This document shows, one piece after another, positions 33,540 through 43,029 of a stretch of 64,000 bases of DNA. Under the pieces are notes generated by a model. That model had not been told where the DNA came from. It searched no databases and saw nothing but the letters and a program-made list of their open reading frames with translations. The DNA lies in the NCBI GenBank assembly GCA_030374765.1, contig JARGXX010000073.1, positions 310,001-374,000 of the forward strand. The letters run 5' to 3'. How positions within the stretch are numbered: the first letter of the stretch is position 1; every line of letters starts with the position of its first letter. The position numbers were made by a program, and so were the translations under genes. This DNA comes from Agarophyton chilense (taxonomy: Eukaryota > Rhodophyta > Florideophyceae > Gracilariales > Gracilariaceae).

Positions 33540-34023
33540 ACCGAGCAGGGTCTGTGCGGGCTTCAAATTTGGTTTTCTGTAGATTTTTGTTTGGTATGGT
33601 GTCGAGTTGCCCGAATTCAATTATGCGTGGGAGTTCGGGTTTGCCTTTGTGCCAGATTTGGTAAGGCGACTTTCCTGAGGCGTCCTGGAGGGTAATGTTG
33701 TATTAATAGATAACACCTTTCATCCCATCGTTCCAGAATGTCTCGTTGAGTTGAGAGTAGTGTAGTGCTGCTCTGGTCGCTGTCACGATGGTTTGGAAAA
33801 ATTGCATGGGTGTGTAGAGTGTAGACGACAGGGGGGGCGATACGAGCGTGCTGTACGACCTGAGCTGGTGGAAGTGATTCAGGAAATCTTTCACGGTTGG
33901 AGGGTTGATAGTAAACAGTTGTCGTCCAATATCAACGATGCTGGGGTTGTACCGAAGACCGTCTATGAGGAATTCCACGGAAGTAGTTACGTCCGTTATG
34001 TTGGGGAAGTTTGAGGCGATCAT
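33540..34023 (-). pseudogene. Gag fused to integrase C-terminus in C2
   Basis: One 106-codon frame (34023-33703) begins as Gag (VEFLIDGLRYNPSIVDIGRQ) and continues as the end of an integrase (FQTIVTATRAALHYSQLNETFW). After a stop at 33703 the text goes on with GKSPYQIWHKGKPELPR, again integrase. The protease, the zinc region and the catalytic core that should stand in between are absent, so an internal deletion of roughly 1.3-1.5 kb is inferred from the usual copia layout. Confidence 0.7.
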
Positions 34024-34469
34024 TCGGGCTCTTATAGAGTTGTGTTTGGATACGTACTCATCTATAGAAACGTCCGGAGTAAGGTGCAGAGATTTTGCTT
34101 CTCATGTCAAGTATTTGTGATCTGAGGCAGTGTTTGTCTGCAGATGTTGCGGTATTGCTTCAACGAGGTCGTTTGGAGTGGGATCACTTCCTATGCTCAA
34201 GAGGTTTAGGATGTCAGGTGGAACTGTTGAAAGAATGAGAGCCCTTAGTATCTGCTTTCTTTTGTTATGTGTCTCTAACTGGACAGGGTCAACGGCAGGG
34301 ACTGGATTTTGGCGGATGTGATCAGCAACATCAATAGTTGTTGCAGTAGGTTCGAGCGCCATTTTCCAGTAGAGGGGGTTGTTGCGGTCAATTTTGGGGA
34401 CATGATGTCTTGTTTCCATGGCTTAGTTATGAAAGTTCGTTGTGTAATCTGTTGGGATGTGTCTGTCAC
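34024..34469 (-). pseudogene. Gag of C2
   Basis: A 105-codon frame (34419-34102) has NNPLYWKMALEPTATTIDV, with the conserved Y-x-x-W of copia Gag, and RALILSTVPPDILNLL. It runs into the Gag part of the fusion described above through a frame change near 34030. The stretch 34470-34749 toward the 5' LTR is leader without a clear frame. Confidence 0.65.
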
Positions 34470-34734
34470 TATTGGTGATCAGAGCGTTTTCGTAGTGCTC
34501 AAGTAAATGAACATTGTCTTCTTTTTGGAACTCACGGCGTTTGTGTCTGTTTGATCGAGCGGTTGAGGATTCCGTTTTGAAAGACTGTTGTGTGGCAGCG
34601 TGCAGATGTGGGGAAGAGAGAAACGTGCGTGGTGAAGGTAAATAGTCGCAGGGCGTATTAAGTAAAGGAGGAAGATCGAGAGAAGAAAGGGTGTGATGAA
34701 GAGAAGAGAAAAATTGGAGTTGAGCCACCGTATC

Positions 34735-34749
34735 GTGGGTCCCATAACC
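34735..34749 (-). promoter_or_regulatory. Primer-binding site of C2 (half tRNA-iMet type)
   Basis: Directly after the 5' LTR the minus strand reads GGTTATGGGACCCAC. Eukaryotic initiator Met tRNA has CCCATAACC in its anticodon arm, so this site would pair with the anticodon region rather than the 3' end. That priming mode is known from Drosophila copia. C3 has the related GGTATGGGCACCA in the same place. Confidence 0.6.
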
Positions 34750-34855
34750 TGTGACGGAAAACGGTGGTCCTTCTCTTTAGTCTCGGGTGCGACGCCGGTC
34801 GGGACTATGTTTAGTACGGTTTTGCACGTGTGTGTCGTGTGTGTGCAGTCTAGCA
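34750..34855 (-). repeat. 5' LTR of C2
   Basis: Starts TGTGACGGAA and ends TCTAGCA on the plus strand, with TG...CA limits and about 106 bp. It is followed by GTTTT, the likely target duplication. Confidence 0.75.
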
Positions 34856-35063
34856 GTTTTGTTGGCATTGGCGAGCGGTGGAAGGACAAACTGAAGTGCA
34901 GCGGTCTGTGAAAGCATAGTTTAAAAGCTCTCCAGATGTGTCTGTCTGCGTGGTGAAAGATGCACTTTGCTGTTGCGTGGCATCTCGAGCAAACGGCTCT
35001 AGTAGAGCCTTCTGGTGGAATAGGCTCAATATTTTTGGGACTGAATTTTGAACCGGTTGTTTT

Positions 35064-35162
35064 TGAGAGATGACTAGATCTATGATCGTCCATCCAGGCT
35101 TTGGCTCCTGTCCTGCGACTATTTGTTGGTGGCGCTACGTGGACACGATTTGCGTGACATCG
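35064..35162 (-). repeat. 3' LTR of C3
   Basis: About 99 bp starting TGAGAGATGA on the plus strand and ending near TGACATCG. It aligns with 53508-53611 with small gaps after the first 13 bases. Confidence 0.7.
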
Positions 35163-35238
35163 GCGTGGTAAAGGCACGCGTCGAAAACGAGAACGAACCC
35201 AAACGGTGCGTGATATCACACCCCCCGACGCGTGCATA

Positions 35239-36573
35239 TCATTGCTTTTGTCGTTTGTTTTGCGGTGCCTCTAGCTGGAGCAGGGTCACATTGTGTTGAA
35301 ACGCTTGTGGTTTGAGTTGTTTGGTCATAATGTCGGCTCTCAGTGCCTTGGATAGGACGTGTTCAACAATGATAGTGTCGTTGCCAATGTGATGGCGGAG
35401 AAACTGGTGGTGGAGGTCGATATACTTCCGTGTCTTGGTCGAATCTTGTTGCAAAGCGGCAACAGTAGCGGCTTGATTATCAACTCTCATAACTGACGGT
35501 TGTGCAATGCGAAAGCCAAGGAATGCGAGTATTCTTCGAAAGAGGATAGTATCCCGCGTTGCGACAGCAGAAGCAATATATTCCTCTTCAAACGTATAAA
35601 GCGCTGGAGTTTGTTGCTTGCTTGACGCCAAGTCGATATGTTTGTTTTCGAGGAAGTGGGTGGCCCCCAATGTGGATTTTCTTGTGGATGTGTCTGCTGC
35701 AAAATCTGCATCGCAGTATGATACAAGATCATTGCTTGGTTGGCTGGGTGCGTAGTATAAGCCGTGATTGGAAGTTGCTTTCAGATACAGAGCACAAGAC
35801 TTGATATGTTTCCAGTGCCTTTCTGTTGTTGTAAAAAGTGCGTGGGCTAGCTTGGAAGTGATTAAGGATATATCTGGGCGAGTGCTATCTGCTAACCACC
35901 GTAACGAGCCCACTATCTGTGCATATAGACTTTTTGGACTGGTGGGGATGGTGTCGTCGTGGTCAACAGGGTCATAGCCGAGGCCAGAAGTGTATGGGTC
36001 CTTTTTGCCGTTGGCTTTCTCGAGGCCTATGAGAGTTACTATCTGTAGGATTGTTTGTGGGTGGGATGTGATGAGTGCTCCGTTTGGTTCTTGTGAAATT
36101 TTCCAACCAAGGTATTGGGAGGGTGTGCCGAGTCGCTTTATATTATATTTGCGCTGCAATTGCTCGAATAGTGTGTCGATGCGGATATTGGAAGTTGCTT
36201 CAACCATGAAGTCATCTATGTTTAGACATATGACTGTAAATTCGCGTCCGCCTCTGCATATGAACAATGAGGGGTCGTCTGGTGATTGTTTGTATCCGAG
36301 AGTTTTCAGGTATTTCCAAGCTTTTTCGAAGAATTAGTGTCCTGCTAGGGAGGTTCCATACAGTTTTAGTAGTAACGGGCCACCCGGTTTTCGATGTTTG
36401 AATGTTCCGTCGAATTTTGAGTGTTGTTTTACGAAGACGGGGTTGGGGTGTTGATATTTTTCATGGGTGAAGGCTGAGGTTATGTCGAAGTGTTCTAGAG
36501 ATAGGTTGTGCTGGACTATGAGGTCAAGGAGGAGTCGAACGGTTGCTTTCTGTGACAGATGGGCTGCTTGCAA
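35239..36573 (-). pseudogene. RT-RNase H of C3
   Basis: A single frame runs from 36573 to 35239 with one stop at 36334-36336, the best preserved copia enzyme here. RT blocks are VRLLLDLIVQHNLSLEHFDI with AF, KLYGTSLAGH and ICLNIDDFMVE, followed by LGTPSQYLGWKISQ. RNase H blocks are STRPDISLITSKLAHAL, SYCDADFAADTSTRKS, TFEEEYIASAVATRDT and DIMTKQLKPQ. The start of RT is missing because a gypsy fragment replaces it at about 36555-36790. The stop in the middle and the missing start make it a pseudogene. Confidence 0.85.
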
Positions 36574-36790
36574 TTATTGAAGCGCAGACAGCGGCAGTCC
36601 GCAAATCGCAACCACCGTCCACACTGACTCATTTTCAATCCTTCCTTGGATTATGTAACGTCTACAGACGATTCATACCGCGCTACTCGCACATTGCAGC
36701 TCCATTGAACGCAATGTGGCGTAAAGGACAGCCTGTTAAGCTCGAGGAATTCTAACCCGCCGAACACGAAGCCTTCAAGAGGCCTACGAT
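36555..36790 (+). mobile_element. Stray Ty3/gypsy RT fragment inside C3
   Basis: On the plus strand the text LTHFQSFLGLCNVYRRFIPR, then HIAAPLNAMWRKGQPVKLEEF, aligns with the gypsy pol of G2 (LRSFLGLVNVYRQFIPN, DIAAPLNALLRKGQPPKLDPF). It is only about 235 bp long and stands in opposite orientation to the copia element. On the left the C3 text stops at KATVRLLLDL, and on the right it stops at LTMTYKYI, so roughly 50 codons of copia RT are missing at the junction. The fragment has no LTR sequence. Confidence 0.8.
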
Positions 36791-37105
36791 ATTGCCGTCC
36801 GAATCTCGTATATATTTGTACGTCATGGTAAGGGGTATGAGGCGCTTCGGTAGCTGATTTTTGGGGAGCCATTTGATGCCTGGCAAGGTAACGAGTTTAG
36901 CGAGCTCAGTGTCCTGCGCTTCTTACTTTTTGTTGGAGTCCGGATATGAGTGGGCTTGTTTGAGACTGGCTGGTGTTGGTGTCTTTATCGTGATGTTTTT
37001 GGGTGTAGGGTGCAGTGTATGGGATTTGAATGCTCTTGCTTGTGTGGCGGTTGGGTCATCTTCACGGGTGTAGGGCTGGAAGTTGGACGATGGTATCTGC
37101 ATAAA
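36791..37105 (-). pseudogene. C3 linker between integrase and RT
   Basis: The minus strand near 36870-36795 reads LPGIKWLPKNQLPKRLIPLT, then MTYKYI, the copia stretch just before the first RT block. The remainder toward 37105 is interrupted text without a motif. Confidence 0.55.
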
Positions 37106-38116
37106 TTATTTGCCCGTTGCGAGAACTACTACCACAATGTTGTGCGGGTTTATACCGTACAAATATCGGGATGGGGGGCAATGAATGTCCAGTTTGGTCT
37201 GCTTGTTGGGGTCAAAGGGAAGGTATGCGTATCCGAGCTGTCCGAATACATATAGATGTTCGGGTTTGGCTGGAGACCCACATAGTGCTTCGTATGGGGT
37301 TGTGCCAGTGGTTGTGTGTGGTGTTATATTGGACTTGAACGCGGTATCTATGATGTCGTCCTCCCAGATTTCCTCGCCGAGGCAACAGTGTATTACATCG
37401 GCACGTGCTACAGAGCACAGAGTCTGGTTGATCCTTTCAGCTATGGCATTTTGTTGCGGTGTGTATGCCGTGAATGTGTGGCGCAGTGTGCCCTGGTTTT
37501 GCAGCTGTTGTTTAAAAGCTTTGCTTAGATATTTCTTTGCATAGTCCGAAAGGAATAAGGCGGGTGTTTGGCCTGTGGCGTTCTTGAAGAATCGAATGAT
37601 GAATGGAAAGATTTTGTGCATGCCTTGCCGAGTTGGGGTAAAGTGGAGATGGAGGTATCTGCTAAACAGTTCGATAAATTTTGTGGGATACTTGTTCTTT
37701 TGGGTCGATTGATCGAGCATTGGACCGCAGACGTCAAATTTAATGACTTTGACAAGCTGGTATCTGTGGTGTGTTTTGCGGTGAGGCTTTCGCTTAATGC
37801 GGTCTTGCTTACATCCAATGCATGATAGTAATGTTCGGCTTCTGAATTTAAGTTTCTTGTCGGGGATGACGTTTTGTGAAGTCATTTTCGAAAGTCGCTG
37901 GGGTGGAGCGTGGTTTTGTACGAGGTGCCACTGGTGTAGTGTCGTGTTTCTTTGTGGATTAACTGGTATTGTCTCTGAGGTATTGGTGAATGCTAGGGGT
38001 GTTGGTCGAAATGTTGGTTTGGAGCTTCGCTTCTGTTGTGGTCTCGGTTGAGGTTTCCCGAAATGGGAAACGGCGCGGGGAGCTGGTCTGCTTTTGAGGT
38101 ATGTAGTGGTATGCAT
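37106..38116 (-). pseudogene. Integrase of C3
   Basis: A 336-codon frame with the pre-integrase zinc region (LHQWHLVQNHAPPQRL followed by LLSCIGCKQDR, giving H..H..CxxC) and the catalytic core: KFDVCGPM (first Asp), ALFLSDYAKKY (second Asp) and TPQQNAIAERINQTL (Glu). A downstream GTTPYEALCGSPAKPEHLYVFG block follows. The core is open with all three acidic residues in place. The frame ends at 37106, and upstream it is cut off from the protease by the solo LTR at 38129. Confidence 0.85.
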
Positions 38117-38128
38117 GTAGCTGATGTG

Positions 38129-38957
38129 TGTAGTGCAATCCCAGATGGGGAAATACCTCTCGTGTGTTCGAGTCTCGCTCTCGTGAAGAGGGGTAACTCA
38201 GCGAACGAGCCTTCGTGCCACCGATGCGTGGGTGTAATACCATGGTGGTTCAGGCAATACCTACGAAGGTAATGAACCTAGGAAACGGGGAAGAATCAAA
38301 GGGGGATCCAAGGACAAGGATATTCCGCAGACAATGGCAAAGCGTAGGGCGAAAATGTTGGGCGAAAATGTGGGGCGAAATAGGACGCACGACCAGGCGT
38401 CCAGACCTATGGAAGGGGTATCCACACTGGACAAGCGAAATAAATACGGGTAAAAACAACCCTATACAGAGGCGGTATACTGACCTAAACACAGGAAAAC
38501 CAACAAAAGAAAGAAACACACCAATAACAGTGGTACAGTGATGCCTGAGCTTCCCGAGGGGATAGATTAGCCAAACCAGTCGCGGTTCCTCCCGTTAAGA
38601 GATGGAGACTCGCCTAGGCAACATAATATAGAGCTAAGCACTCGGTTACCACTTACTTGGTGGTAGCGATGGCGGTGAAGCCATCGCTTAAGTCCATTCT
38701 AGACAATGAACCACACGTGTAGACTATAGTAGTGCAAACCAATCCTGGTCCAAAAACGTATCATGCGTGTAACCCCAGCATTTCACGTCCATCCATCCAT
38801 TATGGTGCTACAGTAGAGACTTAACTAACATACCTTCTGAGGTGTCTAAAATACTAAAAACTAATATTACTCATAAAAACACCAACGTGGTCTCCGATAT
38901 ATCGGACGCCATATGAATGGTGCCCCGACCGGCTATATGCGCACGCGTTTCTCTACA
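38129..38957. mobile_element. Solo LTR in C3 (829 bp)
   Basis: The copia coding text is interrupted by a block that starts TGTAGTGCAA and ends TTTCTCTACA, with perfect 5-bp target duplications ATGTG at 38124-38128 and 38958-38962. There is no coding region and only one LTR-like unit. The first hundred bases (TGTAGTGCAAT, then GTTCGAGTCT) resemble the reverse complement of the right end of the G2 LTR (TGTAGTGCAA, then GTTCGAGTCTTCC), so it probably derives from a related gypsy family in the minus orientation. A hairpin AGCGATGG...CCATCGCT lies near 38665-38690. Confidence 0.75.
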
Positions 38958-39415
38958 ATGTGTCCGTTGATTTGGCTTTAGCTGTACTTGGAGAGGTCTG
39001 TAGGTTCAGAGTGTAGCAACTGCGATTAGAGGACGCAGTTCTTAAAATTTTAGTTGGAATTGTTCGGCTGAAGGTGTATGCATGGTGTGGTGTAAACAGA
39101 ACTGGTCCAAACAATTTGGTGATAGAGTGCACGGAGAGAAGATTGCCCTTAATATCGCTGTTGATTAGTGTGGGGATGGATATTATAGTATCGGTGTCAC
39201 GTGTCACTGATCAGCCTGAGCGTTCCTTCCTTCTTGGTCTGTATAGGATGCGGGCCGGAAGTGTAGTTGAAGAGGTGGTAGGTTAGGTCTGTGGCATCTT
39301 CAGTGTCGTGAGCTATGATGGATGGGTGGGCTGCAGAGTCAAGTGTGTACGTACAGTGTGCATGTTCGCGGGGTGTCTGAGAGGGGATCGCTTCCAACGC
39401 TTGCATGGCTTGCAT
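38958..39415 (-). pseudogene. Protease region of C3
   Basis: The piece 39415-39197 contains CTYTLDSAAHPSIIAHDTE, matching the copia protease D-S-G-A-x-x-H with Gly changed to Ala. The next piece (39207 leftwards) has IKGNLLSVHSITKLFG, the conserved NLLSV-x-x-L stretch that follows the protease. The two pieces are in different frames. Confidence 0.75.
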
Positions 39416-39982
39416 AATCTCTTCCGATACAGCTTCCGTATTGGTGAAGGCCTCTTTGGCGGAGGACCTCGACAGTCCGCGACTTCCACGAGTTGATTGG
39501 AGTGTGTCTATTCTCCAATTAAGATCTTGTATCGCGTTGCGAAGGCTGCAGTTGCTGGAATCTCTATATAGTCCTGGCCTGCGTACTCGATCTCTTCCAC
39601 TTCTATAATGAAAGGTTGTTCGAATATGTGGGCGTTATGAGGAATTCGATATCTGTCGGGTTGATGGCGTCTGTTGGCTGATTATGTTTGCATATTGTTC
39701 CAGACGGTTCGGTACGTCTTTCATGGTTGTTGAGGGAGATTACAGCACAATGTATACTGCGCGCTGGCCAAGTCTTTTGTCATTCACCGATCCTTAAAGG
39801 GGTTCATTCACTATGACTCGTTCATCGGCGATGGCCGAAGTATGGGATACGACCTGTTGGCATCGAATAGTCATATGTTGGGATTTTCATTCGGGTAACA
39901 TGCCTGTGCGTCGGTAATTCATCGTTTCTGTTGTAAGTGTGAATTATTCTTTCATGGTGTCACCTTCTAGGGCTTTCGTTGT
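39416..39982 (-). pseudogene. Gag part of C3 left of G2
   Basis: Stop-interrupted minus-strand text that should be Gag by position between protease and the G2 insertion. No motif is clear. GTTGT at 39978-39982 borders G2 as its left target duplication. Confidence 0.4.
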
Positions 39983-40776
39983 TGAAGTGCAACCCTCGTG
40001 AGGGCCGTTTTCCAGGACTTGGTTGTTTTTCCGCCTCGGGCGATACTTGTGAGATCTATGAGTAATACCGCTTCTAGCGGGCTGGCGTAGCCAGGTGTAT
40101 ACGCGTTGTACGAGAAGTTTACCGGCGGCCGTGCGCCGTGGCCCCGATTCGGGTGTGACTTACCCACGTGTACCACGGGTGGCCCAGGACAGGTTGGCAC
40201 AGCATAGCTGGATATTTCTCTATTTATTTAGCTTTATTACACTAGGTTAGGGAGCTCTGTACAGTATTCTACACTATATAGTGCCAGGGCGGTCTCGCCC
40301 TGACACTCAGTAAACCTCCCCAACCAGGGTTCTTGGCTCTAAGTCTTTTTCCGCTTTCGCGAGTCTTCCACACTCTACGGAGGTGAAGCCGCGTTACTAA
40401 CGGTAGACTTATCCGCCCTGCGTCAACAGGAGACTCACCGCTGTTAGCGTGTATATCTTTCATACCCCTGCCGTGTTCTCGCCCCAGTATTGGGTTTGCA
40501 CCATATTTCTTTTGGCTCTCGTGGCCCATGCCCCCGATCGCCCCCACTGGGTGGTCCCCCCTTTATCACTTGCCCACTCCCGTGGAATACAGCTCATACG
40601 TGGTCTGCTCCCTTCTAGCATCCCGCACTCTCCCCGCTTGGCGTGCCGGTTAACCTCGGCCTTACACCCCGACTTAGTCGTGTTTACTCCGGAGAGGCTC
40701 CGTCGCCGTCCTACCCTCCTTGGAGGAAGACTCGAACATCTTCGTGTGTTTCCGCCGCCCTTGGCATTGCACTACA
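39983..40776 (+). repeat. 5' LTR of G2 (794 bp)
   Basis: Matches 52153-52946 at the same length. A TATA-like CTATATAG lies at about 40274, directly followed by a hairpin AGGGCGGTCTCGCCCT. The likely RNA start is just downstream, so the hairpin would stand at the 5' end of the transcript. Inverted termini TG(A/T)AGTGCAA support the limits. Confidence 0.9.
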
Positions 40777-40779
40777 AAC

Positions 40780-40797
40780 TGGTCTTCCGACTTAGAA
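40780..40797 (+). promoter_or_regulatory. Candidate primer-binding site of G2
   Basis: Three bases after the LTR the sequence reads TGGTCTTCCGACTTAG. Starting with TGG it could pair with the CCA end of a tRNA. I cannot name the tRNA from memory. Confidence 0.4.
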
Positions 40798-40936
40798 GGC
40801 TAGGGGAACCTGGTTTGGTTGTTTTTCACATTGCTGTGCTGTCTTCTCTTGTCGAGATCTGCTTTCCAATTTCTTGGTTTGGACCCACTTGGTGGAAGCT
40901 TTTGTTGTCCTATTCTTAGTGGTCAACGCTACAACC

Positions 40937-42835
40937 ATGTCACGACTACCGTCGGAAGCGGAACCCGCGATCACGCGGAGCCGTTCCGTCACTGACGTGG
41001 TGCCTGCGGACCCTGGAAGGGTTCCCCCGCCGTTACCTCAAGCCGCTCCGAAAGGCAAGAGTAAGGGCTCAAACTCCTCCAAGAACAACAAGCTACCGCC
41101 TAAGGCGTCGAAGAATGGACCCAATTCTGGTGCTGGACCGGCCCCTGCCGGGGATGATCCGGCTCCTGCCGACGAAAAGGCCCAGAAAAATGAGTTCCAC
41201 ATCGACACCACCTCAAGTTTGAGGCAGCAGATCCGGGTATTGCGGGAAGCGCACAATGCCTTCGTGGAAGAGTTCGAAGCCCTGCGTTCCAGGTGTGATG
41301 GATCTTCTATGAAGGAAGTGGTTGACGACCTCCGCTTGTTGCGGGCGGACGTCAACACCCTGTTGGAATGTTTTGGTGGTCCCGCCGCTTACGTGGAAGG
41401 TGTCGAGGCCCGATTCAATCGTGTTAGCGCCCGTCTCCAGACGTTAGAGCAAACCATCTTGATGGAAGACGTCCCGGAGAAGCCGGTTGCTGTGTCGCAC
41501 CAAGCAAAACACGAGAGGAAAAGGGACGGTACCCGCCGTCGGCTTGGAAAGCGTGACAGCGATGACTCGGACTCGTCGAACTCCTCACGGTCGTCGCGTG
41601 GCTCTCACCATTCAAATGGGTCGGACTCGTCAGATTCGTCTTCTGACGATGGCCATCGCAGGCGTTCATCCCGTTCTCAACGGTCGTCTGCCACCCAAGG
41701 TGTGATCCGCGCCCGCGAGAAGGGAAGGAAACACTCCGGGTTGAAGGAGCTGAAATGCACCAACCCCCTGTACAAGAAGTTGGTTTCTTACCGATACTAT
41801 CGGCTAGGGAAATCCTCTTTGGATCGCACGCCCCGTGCCACGGGTAGAGTGAAGGATTGCATAAAGCGTATGCAACTGTCCCTCAGGAACCAGAGCTTTT
41901 CTGGAGAAGACCCTATTTTGGTGTTGGATTTCCTTGCGAGGTTCGTCGCCGAAGCGGATTTTCTCGGTATGACCGAAGGACAGGCGTTTATTGCACTCCC
42001 GTACTTTATGAAAGGCCTCGCCGAAGATCAATACAACTCTGTAAGAGGTTCGTCTAGAGCCTCCGAAGGAGGGGTAACCTGCTGGCCAGAAGCAGTACAA
42101 TACCTCTTGAGGTCCTACGCCACTAATCACGCGATTCAGTCGGCCATTCTCGCTCTTCGCGATACGCGCCAGAAGTCTGGAGAAACGGAAACCGAATTCT
42201 CGGTGCGCCTGAACAAGGCTTTCCACCGTAGTGGGAATGTACACTCCGCCGGAGAGCGCTGCACCATGTTCATCGATGGACGGGACCCCGCTATCCGAAC
42301 ACTCGTGGCCCGTTACCGGGAAGACAGAAGGAAGACCACGTATCTGGAGTTGGTCCAACACGCGCAAGCGGAAGGTGACGCTTTAAGAGCTCGTGCCCCC
42401 GGACACAGGTCGCTAACCGCCAAGGCGTTGGTGATGGAAACGAAGTCGCCATCCCTATCGCTGGTTGCGATTGAGCGCCCCGAACAGGAGTACGACAACG
42501 TACACTTCGCCCGAAGCGATATCCATTCCGTCCCGACAACCGAACTACCGTCTACGACGGACGACTCATATGACACGGCCCAGGATGGACCCCTGCTGTA
42601 CGCAGACTCTCCCCGTGTTCACCGACCTCGCATCCCGTATTCAAACGGTGCGCTCCGACAGATTCGCCCTGGATGGAAGGATACCCGCCAAGCGGTGAAG
42701 TTCACGGATGCTCGCTCCGGTTTGCAGCCCTCACGAACGGAACTCATATGCCACATATGCTACGAACACGGTCACATTTCACCGGACTGTATCCTCACCA
42801 TGAGGGAAGTAGCCCGAGTAATCGGTAATTATTAG
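40937..42835 (+). CDS. Gag of G2
   Basis: A 632-residue open frame from the ATG in ACAACCATGTCACG. The N-terminus is Pro/Ser/Lys rich. A helical stretch follows (about 95-180, LRQQIRVLREAHNAFVEEFE), then a Ser/Arg/Asp tract (about 205-290), a capsid-like region (about 310-500, FSGEDPILVLDFLARFVAEAD and GLAEDQYNSV) and a zinc knuckle CHICYEHGHISPDC (CX2CX4HX4C) close to the C-terminus. Gag forms the particle and packages element RNA. It ends at TAG 42833-42835, after which the same frame stays open to 43066 before pol takes over in the -1 frame. It is the only undamaged sense gene of G2. Confidence 0.9.
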   Translation: MSRLPSEAEPAITRSRSVTDVVPADPGRVPPPLPQAAPKGKSKGSNSSKNNKLPPKASKNGPNSGAGPAPAGDDPAPADEKAQKNEFHIDTTSSLRQQIRVLREAHNAFVEEFEALRSRCDGSSMKEVVDDLRLLRADVNTLLECFGGPAAYVEGVEARFNRVSARLQTLEQTILMEDVPEKPVAVSHQAKHERKRDGTRRRLGKRDSDDSDSSNSSRSSRGSHHSNGSDSSDSSSDDGHRRRSSRSQRSSATQGVIRAREKGRKHSGLKELKCTNPLYKKLVSYRYYRLGKSSLDRTPRATGRVKDCIKRMQLSLRNQSFSGEDPILVLDFLARFVAEADFLGMTEGQAFIALPYFMKGLAEDQYNSVRGSSRASEGGVTCWPEAVQYLLRSYATNHAIQSAILALRDTRQKSGETETEFSVRLNKAFHRSGNVHSAGERCTMFIDGRDPAIRTLVARYREDRRKTTYLELVQHAQAEGDALRARAPGHRSLTAKALVMETKSPSLSLVAIERPEQEYDNVHFARSDIHSVPTTELPSTTDDSYDTAQDGPLLYADSPRVHRPRIPYSNGALRQIRPGWKDTRQAVKFTDARSGLQPSRTELICHICYEHGHISPDCILTMREVARVIGNY

Positions 42836-43029
42836 GCGTTGACCCCATTGGAAAAGCGGATTGTTCCGATGACGTCGTATCTTCGAGCGAAGATCGATTT
42901 TCCACGGAGTATTCCGGAGGCGAAACCGCGCAATGCGTTGCTTTACCCTGCCGAGCAGGCTCCCGACCACCGCCCCGTTCTTTCAAACCCCGCCGCTGGC
43001 GCCCCATTGCTAGTGGTTCAGGATTCTGA

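Larger units (their letters stand above)
31586..34855 (-). mobile_element. C2: internally deleted Ty1/copia element
   Basis: Direct repeats of 105-106 bp at 31586-31690 and 34750-34855 share GGTGGTCCTTCTCTTT and GCCGGTCGGGACTATGT. They bracket gag, a gag-integrase junction, RT and RNase H on the minus strand. Flanking GTCTT (31581-31585) and GTTTT (34856-34860) fit a 5-bp target duplication with one change. The element is only 3.27 kb because gag is joined directly to the end of integrase, with protease and most of integrase missing. Confidence 0.8.
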
